The translations under genes were made by a program, and so were the position numbers. Under the pieces are notes generated by a model. It saw nothing but the letters and a program-made list of their open reading frames with translations. It did no database searches and was not told where the DNA came from. Shown piece after piece: positions 9,519 through 19,610 of a stretch of DNA of 64,000 bases; the stretch's first letter is position 1, and each line of letters begins with the position of its first letter. The DNA comes from Cercospora beticola (lineage: Eukaryota; Ascomycota; Dothideomycetes; Mycosphaerellales; Mycosphaerellaceae), in NCBI RefSeq assembly GCF_033473495.1, contig NC_088937.1, positions 1,922,001-1,986,000 on the forward strand, written 5' to 3'.

Positions 9519-10265
9519 ATGAATGCAAACCAAGAAGCTCCGTCGGGAGGGCAACGCAGCAACGAACAGTCGAGTTGGATTCACCAGATCCTGCTCTTTT
9601 TGTTCGTGCTTGGACTTTCAAGTCTAGCCCTATTGGCTCTGAGTTCCTTCAGAACAGTTGAAAATACAATGTATACCGTAAAGACCTGGCTTTTCCCTTC
9701 AGACCCCCCAACCCGCACCGATGGCAGACCCTGGACAGGAGCTCCTGAAGATGAAGGCCATCTCCCTTTCTCTGACCCATATGACGAGCCTCTACCAGCA
9801 GTCAGAACCGAGTTTACAGGAGGTGCGACAATTGCATATGGCTGGCCATCAACCGGTGGCGTTTGGATACACGAGAATTGCTACGCAGTCGAACTTGACT
9901 TCCTTGGCGTTTCCCGTTTCGAGGTCTCCCCAACGCAGCGATATTCGAAAGCCGAGGATGAATTCCGCAAATATCTGGAACGTATCGGTGCTCATTTCTA
10001 CGACAGCGACTCGGCCTATAACAGACAAAGTTCTCGAAGGTCAGATCGGGAGTTGTGGTACGGCTGGACAAACGGGGTTCCTGAAGGAGGCGTGTGGGCA
10101 CTCCGTACAGTGGGCGCTGAGGATGCTGTTCTTGGGGTTCCCCGAATCCGGAATGCGCTTTCGATGCAGGAAAGATGCAGAGCGATAGAGATGTTGGGAG
10201 GCACGTACTTCGAGAAGTGGGAGGACATCAAATGGGAGAACCCAGCACCACGCTCCGAGCCGTAG
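9519..10265 (+). CDS. Membrane-anchored hypothetical protein
   Basis: A 248-residue intronless frame from the ATG at 9519; an in-frame extension upstream begins only with TTG. One hydrophobic segment (about residues 23-42, LLFLFVLGLSSLALLALSSF) follows a short polar N-terminus, suggesting a single-pass type II-like anchor. The remainder is a soluble domain with IAYGWPSTGGVWIHE, EDEFRKYLERIGAHFYDS and ELWYGWTNGVPEGGVWAL; it is rich in Trp and acidic residues. I believe similar proteins occur as multicopy orphans in dothideomycetes, but I cannot name a domain or function. Confidence 0.65.
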   Translation: MNANQEAPSGGQRSNEQSSWIHQILLFLFVLGLSSLALLALSSFRTVENTMYTVKTWLFPSDPPTRTDGRPWTGAPEDEGHLPFSDPYDEPLPAVRTEFTGGATIAYGWPSTGGVWIHENCYAVELDFLGVSRFEVSPTQRYSKAEDEFRKYLERIGAHFYDSDSAYNRQSSRRSDRELWYGWTNGVPEGGVWALRTVGAEDAVLGVPRIRNALSMQERCRAIEMLGGTYFEKWEDIKWENPAPRSEP

Positions 10266-10723
10266 TGTGTGTTCCTCACACGCTGGTCGTCCCCGGAACT
10301 GCACTCGCAGCGGCTCTTCTGTTCATGCCATTTTTGTTGACTCTGTGCCCGAGGACGGGACGTACCAAGACGCTGCTCTGGCATATCCTCGATCGCGGTG
10401 AGACCCTTTCTTGAAAATGTCTCGTGGACAACTTAATATCATGGACGCGAAGGCTCCTTCATTGGTACGACTCGTATTTGCAACTCGTGACTTACAATTG
10501 TGTCAAGCCTTGACGCAAGAGATGGTACGTAGATGGATTGTAAAGAGCCATGGCAGAAGATGGTCGTGTTGAATACGATCCATGTGGAGCCGATGATCGG
10601 ACCTCGTCTTGGCTGGTGGAGTGACAAAGCAACAGCAGCGCATTGAGTTCTACCTACTTCTACAGCCTCCACCGAACACACGAAACATCAAATCAGACAA
10701 TCAAGACACGAACCAGAATCATC
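10266..10723. other. Intergenic/promoter region
   Basis: Downstream of the orphan and upstream of the UPF0303 gene; a short A-rich leader precedes the ATG at 10724. No other feature seen. Confidence 0.4.
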
Positions 10724-11266
10724 ATGGCAACCGACCCTACCATCCCAATGCCTCCTCGCGACCTCGAGGAGATCGCATCTCTTGACAACGCGCTCGTCTT
10801 CCCCACCTTTACCGCGCAAACTGCCTGGGTGCTGGGCTCTCTCCTCCGAACCCGCCTGCTCGACTTCGCCAAACCCACAGTGATAGATATCAGCCTGGCA
10901 CACGGCAACCACTGCCTCTTCCATGCCGTGACGCATTCCGGCACAGTACCCGATAACGATTCCTGGGTCGCGCGCAAAAGAAACACTGTCCTGCGGTTTG
11001 GGAGTTCGACCTGGTTCATGCACAACAAGTTCCAGGGCGACGAGCCAGCATTTGCGGCGAAGTTTGGATTGGGTCCCCAGGCCGGAGAATACGCCATCCA
11101 TGGAGGCGGGTTTCCGGTGCGTGTGCAGGGCGTTGAGGGGATCGTGGCCGTGATTGTGGTGAGTGGCTTGGCCCAGGCCCAAGATCACGGCATTATCGTG
11201 CAGACCGTGAGCGACTATCTGCTGGAGCTGGGAGTCGACGTTGCGGAGAAGAAGAAGGAGGATTGA
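10724..11266 (+). CDS. UPF0303 / HbpS-like (DUF967, haem-degrading-domain) protein
   Basis: 180 residues, the usual length of this family, starting at ATG 10724 (atcATGgca); the longer frame starts upstream at a TTG. Family signatures are the helix LRTRLLDFAKPTVIDISL, the strand region HCLFHAVTHSGTVPDND, FGSSTWFMHNKF and the glycine-rich YAIHGGGFPVRV, ending in a GxVVVSGLxQxxDHxxIV-type block (IVVSGLAQAQDHGIIVQTV). The family includes yeast YBR137W and bacterial HbpS-like haem-responsive proteins; the biochemical role of fungal members is unsettled. No signal peptide, so probably cytosolic. The C-terminus is a short lysine/acid tail. Confidence 0.85.
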   Translation: MATDPTIPMPPRDLEEIASLDNALVFPTFTAQTAWVLGSLLRTRLLDFAKPTVIDISLAHGNHCLFHAVTHSGTVPDNDSWVARKRNTVLRFGSSTWFMHNKFQGDEPAFAAKFGLGPQAGEYAIHGGGFPVRVQGVEGIVAVIVVSGLAQAQDHGIIVQTVSDYLLELGVDVAEKKKED

Positions 11267-12945
11267 GAAGCCATATACGACATTTGGAGGCCAAGCAGTC
11301 TGCTTCAGCATGCTACAGCGAAGAATGCATTGAGATGCTGTGCTCTAGCTGAACGCGTAAAGCCTTATAAGAAGGGCCCATTCGGAAGCTGCGTCTCGTA
11401 GTCACATGGTGCATACAACAGTGTTCAAATATCTAGAGGCAGATAAGATGTCGCGACATGCAAATTGGAGTAGGAGCAATGCAGCATGAGCCGCTCGCAT
11501 TGTCTCGCGACTGGCATCGAGGCTCGAACATCACAACCCCTCCATCTACTCTACAGCAAAACTACCTCTGGACGGCGGAGTTGAGTGAAGCCCGTCGATT
11601 TGCAGTGGTGTGCAGACAGGACTCGTGTTCGAATCGTTATGACGGCTGGGACCTAATCTCTTTGGGTGTTCGCAAATGCAGCAAGTTGTCGTATGCGCCA
11701 AAGTCCTGGTCATATCACTGGACTCCAGGACAGCGCGACTCCGGCACTCGATCCAAGGCATCTCTTTTCGCGCTTTCGAGGCGGCATTGGACCATTCGTC
11801 GCAATAATACAAGACGGGATGCTGCGGGCTGGCGATAAAATTGGTACAGGCCAAGCGGTCGTAGATGACGAACGGCACTAGATGAAGACTGCATTGGAGC
11901 TTTGACTCTCTCAGGCATTCGCAATTTTGGCAGGATGTCCGCCTCATCTTTGCTGTTCGCAGAATTATTGGAGCTCTGTCGATCTTAAGTCTTCGACAAT
12001 TAGGCGCATCGGTATTCTGGAAAGCCCGTGAGTCTACCAAGGAAACTTAATTCCATGTGGGCTTGAGAGCTACAGCTCAGCAATGGCCCTAGCCAACACG
12101 GACGACTGATGTCGCTAGTGAGCTGCGGCGCGTGAAAGGGACGATGATTGCCCCAATTGGAAGTCTCGATTTTAGACGGCTGGGATGCAAGTTTCCTGAG
12201 ATCACCTAGCCAACTCCCAACCGTCATTGCGAACATAAGAACTTGGACTGTCCTTCAAGACTGGGCTTACAAACAGTCCGGCGGCCCAATAAATCGGCAG
12301 AAGGTTGAAGCTTATATCAACGTACAAGCCAAGGGGCGCCTGAAGCAGACGCAGCACGTGCTGTTGGGCGTGCAATGATAAAGCACGCAACTCTGAAAAC
12401 CTGGGAGTTCCGTTCCGGAATAGGCGCCGCGCACTGCCGATGCTCTTTTGATCCTCCATCAAGCTTTAACTCTACGACATCTCATGAGTTCCTCAGACTA
12501 CGCGACGTTAGACAGAGCTGCAGCCTTCAGGATTCTCACTACAACATGACCGGACCAGCTTTTCGCCGTCTCGGTGTTCGCTCTTCTCTCGTTATTGCCG
12601 CGCCCTCGACCAATCAGGAAGACTTTAGCCGGACCAGAGACTGAACTGATCTACAGGGCCATGCTCCATGATGAGTGATCTGAGCATGCAGCCCGGAGAG
12701 CCGCGCATGGCAGTAAACCATGTTTCTAGTCTCAATGCGGTTCTCACACGGTCTATCACGGCCAATACAATGCTATCGGATCCCGCCCAGCTACGTGTTC
12801 CTAGACCCCTTCAAACTCAAACTTGCGGATGAAGCGGGGTCGGCAAAAGCTGGCACTTGTGCAATGTTGGTATATAAGTGTTGTTGCCGTCGTTCGTCTA
12901 GCAACCTGCCAAAACACCGCTCTCATTGATTCGCACCTCAACACG
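11267..12945. other. Intergenic region with TATA box of the methyltransferase
   Basis: 1.7 kb with only short overlapping frames. A TATA-like box (TATATAAG, 12871-12878) lies about 70 bases before the O-methyltransferase ATG. I found no tRNA, transposon termini or convincing coding piece elsewhere in the stretch. Confidence 0.45.
12871..12878 (+). promoter_or_regulatory. TATA-like box of the O-methyltransferase gene
   Basis: TATATAAG, 68-75 bases before the ATG at 12946; plausible core promoter. Confidence 0.5.
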
Positions 12946-14211
12946 ATGTCGACTTCAAAAGCAGCCGGCAGTGCTGTGGCTTTGTCCAAAGCCATCGCGG
13001 AAAACACTGCATTGATCGAAACATATCGCAAAGAGAACGGCCTGCCTCCTTTAGACCTCGAGACAGATACTACAAATGCCGCCTATCCACCGCAAATTGA
13101 GCAAGTCCGCCAACGTATCGTCCGAGATACTCAACAGCTGCAAGAATTGGTATCTGGGCCAGGCGATCTTTGGCAGGTTGCCGGCATGCCGGAATCGATC
13201 TATTTGGGACTTATTCGCGTAGTCAACGAGTTCCGGATCCCCGACATGGTACCTCTCGACTCAACAGTCTCGTATGAAACTCTGTCAGAGAAAACATCGA
13301 TCCGCGTAGGAGTTCTGCGCCAAATCTTGAGGGCAGCCATTACATTCGGAATGTTCAAGGAGCCCAAGCCAGGACACATTGCACATTCGGCTATCACCAA
13401 ACGTTGGGCCGGGTCGGAAGGAATTCAAGCCTGGATTACAATGCTTGAGGCTGTCACTCTCGGCGCCACCAATCTTTCCGCTGCACTACGCAACAATCCA
13501 GATATGGACAGTCCTGCAACCGCACCGTATATGCTTGCTTTGGCAACTGGTGACTCAGGCTACTATGAATATCTTAATCGAAACCCGGAAAAGGCCAAGG
13601 TTTTCTCAAAGGTTATGAGCAACTTTCAGGCCGGCGAAGGATATGATCCGAAACATGTGGTCAACAACTTCGACTGGGCTGCGCTGAAGGGAGGACATCT
13701 CGTCGATCTCGGCGGATCTATGGGCGAGATTGCATTTGCTCTCAAGAAAAAGTTCCCAAACCTTCAGATCACTGTTCAAGACCTGCCAAGCACTATCCAG
13801 GCTGCGCGTGAACAGCCCGATCTCCACGGAGTCAACTTTATGGAGCACGATATCTTTGATCCTCAACCCATCTCCGGCGCCGATGTTTACCTGTTCCGTT
13901 GGATACTGCATAATTGGCCTGATGCGTTTGCGGTACGGATCTTGCGGGCATTGATTCCGGGGTTGAAGCCCGGGGCGAAAGTGTTAGTTGTTGACGAAAT
14001 TATGCCGGAAATTGGAACCGCACCTCCTCAGGTTGAGAAGAACCAGAGGATCTTGGATATCACCATGTTAGACACTTTCAATGCGAAGGTGAGAGAGCTG
14101 GAGGACTGGAAGGAGCTATTTGCTGCAGCGGACCCACGATTCGCTATTGTTGGAGTCAAAGATCCTCAAGATTCGCGTCTGGGCTTTATCGAAGTGCAGT
14201 GGCAGGGCTGA
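12946..14211 (+). CDS. SAM-dependent O-methyltransferase (plant/fungal COMT-like)
   Basis: 421 residues, intronless, typical length for fungal O-methyltransferases of secondary metabolism. An N-terminal dimerisation and winged-helix part (VSYETLSEKTSIRVGVLRQI) precedes the Rossmann domain with the SAM-binding motif VDLGGSMGEIAFAL. Further motifs are QDLPSTI, VNFMEHDIFDPQP, and RWILHNWPD, whose His is the usual catalytic base. It would transfer a methyl group to a phenolic hydroxyl. I used ATG 12946 rather than the in-frame upstream ATG at 12823 because of the TATA-like box at 12871. It converges on the flavoprotein gene with 208 bases between stops and heads a four-gene metabolic group up to 20250. 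Confidence 0.85.
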   Translation: MSTSKAAGSAVALSKAIAENTALIETYRKENGLPPLDLETDTTNAAYPPQIEQVRQRIVRDTQQLQELVSGPGDLWQVAGMPESIYLGLIRVVNEFRIPDMVPLDSTVSYETLSEKTSIRVGVLRQILRAAITFGMFKEPKPGHIAHSAITKRWAGSEGIQAWITMLEAVTLGATNLSAALRNNPDMDSPATAPYMLALATGDSGYYEYLNRNPEKAKVFSKVMSNFQAGEGYDPKHVVNNFDWAALKGGHLVDLGGSMGEIAFALKKKFPNLQITVQDLPSTIQAAREQPDLHGVNFMEHDIFDPQPISGADVYLFRWILHNWPDAFAVRILRALIPGLKPGAKVLVVDEIMPEIGTAPPQVEKNQRILDITMLDTFNAKVRELEDWKELFAAADPRFAIVGVKDPQDSRLGFIEVQWQG

Positions 14212-14419
14212 TTAAAGAATGACTTGAACTCATACTGCCGGTGCGATCTCCTCCGAAAGTCTCAAGATGCCTACTTGTCCCAACGTGCTGGTGAACAGAC
14301 GCTGAACTCTCACTGTCAACAGTAAGTTCTCAGCCGATGCGAGACCAATGCTCGTTTGCGAGTTTCCATTCACATTTCTACAATCAGTGGCCCTCGAACT
14401 TCGCTTGTGCTGAAACGTT

Positions 14420-15758
14420 CTACAGCCGCGCCTGTGTCTCGACGTTCTGTTGCGCCACAACTTTGAGAAACGTTGCGTCAACATCATGCTCATGAATCCA
14501 AGAAGGATCTGCACGGCTCTTCATCCTCGCCCTCAGCTCTTTATCAGTCTCTGTCCTTCCGAGTCTCTCGACCGTTTTCTGGTTGTTTGCATGTACAGTC
14601 GACAACACCCGATCTGTGTGCGGCTTCTTGGTCTGCTCGTATATCCTCAGCGCTGCCGCAATTTCCAGTTTCGAAGGCTTGCGTGCACCAGACGGAAAGA
14701 CATGCAATATCGCCCTGGAAAAGGTCCAAGCATCGTCTAATGCGAGAGATCCCCCGGCGGCGAAAGCTCCGCCATGTGCGTGAGCAGCGTCGCCAGCATA
14801 TGTGATGTTGCCATTTCCGTGGACCCAGGTATCAAGAGCCGAGGCGAATGTGTTCGGATACAGTCTGACGTTCGGTGTGGCTTCGATTATCTGTCTCACA
14901 GTCGGATGCCAATCTCGGTAGAAATCCTTGAGGACCTCCAAATCGCCTTCGGAGTTCCAGGTTGAGTCTTTGTACACGGCGTCTGGTGCATTGGGGTCAC
15001 TGTAGCTCCCTCCCACGATCGTGAATAGGTCTTTTCCTAGCTTGGAGGCGAAGAACGTTCGGTCTGGTCCCCACCAATGATAAGATTCTTCGAGAACTCC
15101 TGGAATATGCTGGACAAGTTTCGCATCGAAGACGGATCGGAAAGCCACCCATCCAGTCCATTTAGGTTGCGAAGATGGAACGAAAGAACGTCGAACTGCG
15201 GAACGGATACCGTCTGCACCTAAGACGATGTCCACTGTTTTGGAAGTACCATCCGAGAAGGAGACTTCAACTTCACCAGTATCTTGGACTTGTTCAATGG
15301 CAACAAACGTCTTGCCAAGATGGAGTCGCTCAGGATTAACGTGGGCTGCCAAGGCCTGTTGCAGGTGCGCTCTGTAGAAGCGGCTCGTACGATGTCTGTA
15401 CTCCACGGGACCGTGATGATTATCCACAGACACCACTTCATTCGTCTTCCAGTGCCTGGTACAATCAGTCGCTGATGGGGCATTCTCGAGTTCTTGTGCC
15501 GTACCGATAAATCATTGGATGACCTGATCTGTTCCGAAAGGCAAGCTCATCAGACAGCGCTTCCTGAACACCGAGTCTTTCCAAAGCCTTCATTCCATTC
15601 GGGCCCAGCGCGATGCTGGCGCCAACTTCTTGGAGCACAGGCGCTCGTTCGTAAACTTGAACATCGATGCCTTCGTGGTCTTGAAGTGCTACTGCTGTCG
15701 CAAGCCCAGCTATGCCTGCACCAATAATGGCGATTCTCAACTTTTCTGCCCCAGCCAT
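14420..15758 (-). CDS. FAD-dependent aromatic monooxygenase (salicylate-hydroxylase-like)
   Basis: Two exons, 15505-15758 and 14420-15455, separated by a 49-base GT-AG intron (15456-15504). The join restores YRHWKTNEVVSVD, a conserved stretch, and gives 429 residues. The FAD Rossmann motif GAGIAGLATAVAL is near residue 14. GADGIRSAVR (the DG motif) and GDAAHAHGGAFAAGGSLALD (the GD motif that binds FAD) follow. These are the three fingerprints of class A flavoprotein hydroxylases, which use NAD(P)H and O2 to hydroxylate, sometimes decarboxylate, aromatic rings. Divergent from the MFS permease, sharing a 570-base promoter region. Exact substrate unknown. Confidence 0.9.
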
Positions 15759-16328
15759 TGGAAGCTCGAAAGTTTGTGATTGAATACCAGAGAGGTCACT
15801 CAGCAGCAGTCGTTGAGCTTATCTTTGCTGAAGCTTAGAGCTTACCCGAGCTCGAATTGCTTGATCGGCGGGAGAAAGTCGGGAAACAGCACGCATAGTG
15901 CCTGGAGTGGTGACAGAGCAAGCCTCGAGCACGCAATGTGGTCGTTGGCGTTCTTTGCTCACCCAAGATTCGCTGGGCACTGCGAACGCCATGTCAGCCA
16001 AGTCAAGAACGGGTCTTGATTTTTTGCAACGTCGCGTGGTCCCATGCGAAAACCTGCAGGTTTGGGCATGGCTCACCTGGAGGAGTACTGCCCTACCCGC
16101 TTGGTGTGTTCTACTCTCCACTGATAAGCCGTTCTTGTGAGCCGATTCGACGGCATGATGCAGCTCGACAGATGGCCATTGAGGATCCACATGAGGTGAT
16201 TATGGCCGGAACCGCAGACGGTATATATGTTCAACTTGACTTTTTCGATAGAGACGTCGCCCGCCCGATTCGTTGATATCTGAGGATTTACTACAGGAGC
16301 GAAACGTCTCCGAGCCGTTTGCTCAACC
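15759..16328. promoter_or_regulatory. Shared divergent promoter region, flavoprotein / MFS permease
   Basis: 570 bases between divergent starts. A TATA-like box (TATATAT at 16222-16228) lies about 100 bases before the permease ATG. No specific operator was recognised. Confidence 0.45.
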
Positions 16329-18155
16329 ATGGCCAAAGACAAGACCACAACCGACGCAAAGCCTGTGTCAAGTTCAGGAGATGCTGTACCGCCCAAGTTG
16401 CCGGCACGGTACGCCGACGAAAGCTACAAGCTCTTTTCGAAAGTCCAGGCCGACGAGCCAACAGAAGCCGAGGCTAAGATCATCCGGAACAAATGCGTGC
16501 GATGGGTGCTGCCATTCCTTTGCGTGGGCTATCACTTGATGTATGTCGACAAGCAAACTCTGGGCAATTCTTCGATTCTGGGAATTATGGAGGACGCGAA
16601 TCTCAACAGCACACAGTACAACTGGTTATCCAGCGTGTTCTACGTGGGCTATCTTCTCGCTGAGTTGCCTCAGAACTGGGCGTTGCAGAGGTTTCCGGTT
16701 GCTCGGTGAGTGGTGAAAGTCCGGCGTCTGTTCCGACAGGTGCAGTCGACTAACCTCGCGTAAAGATGGCTTTCGATCAACCTGGTTGTCTGGGGAGGCA
16801 TACTGCTCTTGCACATTCCTTGTCAGAACTTTGCATCGCTGTTCGTGGTTCGCTTCCTCCTTGGGGTGACGGAAGCATGCATTGTGCCAGCATTTCTGCT
16901 TATCTTGAACATGTCTGTCCAAGCCAACACACATGAGACCGTGACTATCGCTCACATCTATTACTGTTAGGTATTTCACCTACGACGAACAGTCATGGCT
17001 TGTGAGTGGGAACCCTCCCCAAGCCGCCATACTTGGGATCATGACTACCGCTTACACCTATTACTTAGATGCCCTGTATGTGGGCGATCGGAAACAGCAG
17101 TCCGATCACCAGTGGGCTGCTGTCGTACGGAGTGCTCTGGATCAATACTGGCGACTTCAATCCTTGGAAGTGGTTCGTAAGTAACGTGATATGCAGAAGC
17201 CTTCCCCGAGCCCCAACGTGCGCGGCAGTAATTTCCGCTTACACCTGTTACTTAGATGGTCATCACCGGTAGTCTCACCCTTCTTTTCGGTGCGGCTGTG
17301 TGGCTATGGCTACCTGATAACCCTCTCGGAGCACGCTTCCTGACCATGGAGGAGAAAGCCCAGGCCGTACTGCGCATCAAAAGTAACCACTCTGGCATCG
17401 AGCAGAAGCACTTCAAAAAACACCAATTCGTGGAAGCCATGAAAGATCCAAAGACTTGGCTATTCTTTTTGCACGCATGGTCACAAGAAATGGCAAATGG
17501 CCTAACCAATCAGTACTCGCTGATTATCAAATCTTTCGGCTTCTCCACTTTACAAACTACCCTACTTGGATGTGTCAACGGCCTGACCGCATTCGTGTCG
17601 TTGACTACGGCAGCCATCATATTGGCCAAGACTACCAACTTCCGAGCATGGTTGTCGATTGCGGCCTATATCCCTCCGATTATTTCCTGCATTCTGCTAC
17701 TTTCATTACCATGGAGCAATCGATGGGGCCTTCTGACGGCAATCTGGATCAGGGCCACTGGCGGAATTCCATACAGCGTGGTGATGATCTGGGCCGCGAA
17801 TTGCTCCGCGGGGCATACCAAGAAGACGACTGTGATCGCTTTGTACCATGTTGGATACGGCCTCGGCAACATTTTGAGCCCGCAGCTGTTCCAACCTCAG
17901 TACAAGCCAAGGTACATTGTAACGTGGGCCGTCATCTTGGGAGTTGCATGCGTCTTCCCAATGTTTCTGGTTGTGTATCTGCGGTGGTATCTGAAGCGGG
18001 AGAATGCACGAAGAGATGCTTTGCAGGCTCAAGGATTGATCAGTGAAGTCGGAATCGTTGAACATTCTGATGGTGATGCCTCGGAAGAGGTCGTTGACGC
18101 ACGACAATTGGACTTGACAGATAGAGAGAATCTGGCGTTTCGATATGTACTCTAG
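16329..18155 (+). CDS. MFS permease of the allantoate/anion:cation symporter (Dal5-like) family
   Basis: Five exons: 16329-16705, 16766-16912, 16971-17001, 17069-17176 and 17256-18155, giving 520 residues, the normal family length. Motifs: YHLMYVDKQTLGNSSILGI in TM1, WLSSVFYVGYLLAELPQNW in TM2, FVVRFLLGVTEACIVPAF, YFTYDEQSWLMPCMWAIGN across two introns, and LWLPDNPLGARFLT before the central loop. About 12 membrane segments are expected. This family moves small organic anions such as allantoate, nicotinate, pantothenate or aromatic acids at the plasma membrane. Introns 2, 3 and 4 are related introner-like elements; intron 1 (16706-16765) is ordinary. The stop lies 110 bases from the stop of the convergent monooxygenase gene. 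Confidence 0.92.
16913..16970 (+). mobile_element. Introner-like element 1 (intron 2 of the MFS gene)
   Basis: 58-base intron GTCTGT...TTAG, removed in phase 2. It carries CCAAGCCA, TGAGAC and GTGACTATCGCTCACATCTA followed by TTACTGTTAG, shared with five other introns in two neighbouring genes. Confidence 0.8.
17002..17068 (+). mobile_element. Introner-like element 2 (intron 3 of the MFS gene)
   Basis: 67-base phase-0 intron with GTGAGT donor, the CCCCAAGCCGCCA block and the 3' core GACTACCGCTTACACCTATT followed by ACTTAG. Confidence 0.8.
17177..17255 (+). mobile_element. Introner-like element 3 (intron 4 of the MFS gene)
   Basis: 79-base phase-0 intron with donor GTAAGTAACGTGATA and 3' end CCGCTTACACCTGTTACTTA followed by G. 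It is the most diverged copy in its middle part. Confidence 0.75.
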
Positions 18156-18432
18156 CGTAGTGCTTCAGTATTAAACGCTCCAGATGTTTCTGTGCCGAGT
18201 CCGGTGTAAATGTCATTTCTCCTTTCACGATTTGCGCTACTACACGATCGTTTCCACCACTCATTTATTTCTCCAGGTAGAAAGCCAGATTTCCTCCTTG
18301 AGCCTCCAACTCCGTGATGCCATTGCCCATAAACCCAAATCGATTCTGCTTGTTCAAATAACCGATATCGAAGTCCTCCGTCCTAAAGGCCTGCAGCATT
18401 TGCCGATAATGTAGAATGCTTCCGGGGTACAT

Positions 18433-18509
18433 CTGAAGTAGGTATAAGCGAGAGTCACAGTCTCACGGGTGGTGGCTTGGGGAGAATGTCCGCCTATCAC
18501 TTTACTTAC
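18433..18509 (-). mobile_element. Introner-like element 4 (last intron of the BVMO gene)
   Basis: 77-base phase-0 intron: GTAAGTAAAGTGATAGGCGG at the 5' end, CCCAAGCCACCACC in the middle, GTGACTCTCGCTTATACCTA near the 3' end. It lies downstream of the in-frame TGA and is still perfectly spliceable. Confidence 0.82.
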
Positions 18510-18752
18510 GGCAGTTACGCGACCTTCCGTTTTGTGATTCTTGTACCAGCTTCTGCATTCACTTGACCAGACAGTCTTCTTGAGGAACTCCTGCGCATAG
18601 TCGTTGAATTCGCGAAGGACATCAGGCTTGATTGTGATGGACTTGATTCCCTGTCAGGCAATCTTGTCGCACCATTTCATAACCCAATCCGCGCACCAGT
18701 CGTAGCATGCAAGTATGCTGCCGTGTCCGAGAGGACTGTTGGGCCCAGTGTA

Positions 18753-18815
18753 CTGGTTGCAAGCGAATTTAGTAAGCATGATCGTTGCCATGGTGCCTTC
18801 GAAGAAAATACTCAC
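18753..18815 (-). other. Ordinary 63-base intron that keeps the reading frame
   Basis: Intron 4 of the monooxygenase gene, GTGAGT...ACCAG with branch motif TTACTAAAT. It is a multiple of three with no stop, so retention would add 21 residues. Splicing restores the family stretch NYFSYTGPNSPLGHGS. Confidence 0.7.
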
Positions 18816-18914
18816 CGAAAAGTAGTTTGGCATTTGCGGGGCAATGATTCCCATATAACCTTCAGACTCATCTTTCCACAGCTCCTGCAAGCTCATCCCG
18901 TTAACGCCAGTCAT

Positions 18915-18972
18915 CTGAAAGTAATATGTGTCAGCGATAGTCAACTGTCTCATTGGCTTGGACTTCACTCAC
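18915..18972 (-). mobile_element. Introner-like element 5 (intron 3 of the BVMO gene)
   Basis: 58-base phase-0 intron with GTGAGTGAAGTCCAAGCCAA, TGAGACAG and the 3' core GACTATCGCTGACACATATT followed by ACTTTCAG. Confidence 0.82.
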
Positions 18973-19526
18973 CTCCCACGCCGGCCGGAACGCTACATTG
19001 AAACCAGTGGCGCAAATGATAAGATCAAACTCCTCCTCTTCAGGCTCCGTATCGGCGGCCGGCTGCGACAAAATTCCCTTCTCCGTGAACTTCACAATCG
19101 GATTGAAGTTGCTCTTCACGTTCGCACTTGTCAACGCTTCCAAATAGCCATCTCCAGGCGTGATCCTCCTGCAACCTACAGGCCACTGCGGAATCAATTT
19201 ATCGGTCAGCTCTCCATCCCCGCCCAATCTCTGCTTCATGATATCTCTGAATGCACCCCGAACTGCCTCCTGCGTGGGAGAACCCTTCATGAAAACGAAA
19301 AAGTACTGGTTGAACATATTCTCCAATTTCTGACGCAACGCCTTGAGTTCTTCCGGATTCTCGCGAAAGCGTTGTTTCTCTTCCTCGCTGTATTGGAAGT
19401 TCTTTCCTTCCGGTGTCGCGTCCGCAAGCATATTCGGAATAATCCAGGTAGGTGTTCGGATATATGTTGTGACGTGCTTTGCAGTCTGTTGGATCTGCGG
19501 TAGAATCTGAATTCCGGATGAACCAT

Positions 19527-19610
19527 CTGAGAGTAATAGGTGTAAGCGATAGTCACTGTCTCATATGTGGTGGTGGCTTGGGTAGGGCTTCCACCTATGA
19601 CTTTACTCAC
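19527..19610 (-). mobile_element. Introner-like element 6 (intron 2 of the BVMO gene)
   Basis: 84-base phase-1 intron, the longest copy and probably closest to the family consensus: GTGAGTAAAGTCATAGGTGG, then CCCAAGCCACCACC, TGAGACA, and GACTATCGCTTACACCTATT followed by ACTCTCAG. Confidence 0.85.

Noticed and set aside
10688..11311. 207-codon minus-strand frame
   Set aside because: Antisense to the UPF0303 gene, which has clear family motifs.
18656..18690. Short intron removing the TGA of the monooxygenase (acceptor TGACAG)
   Set aside because: The only nearby GT would make a 33-base intron, and longer choices delete the conserved GPNSPLGHGS region.
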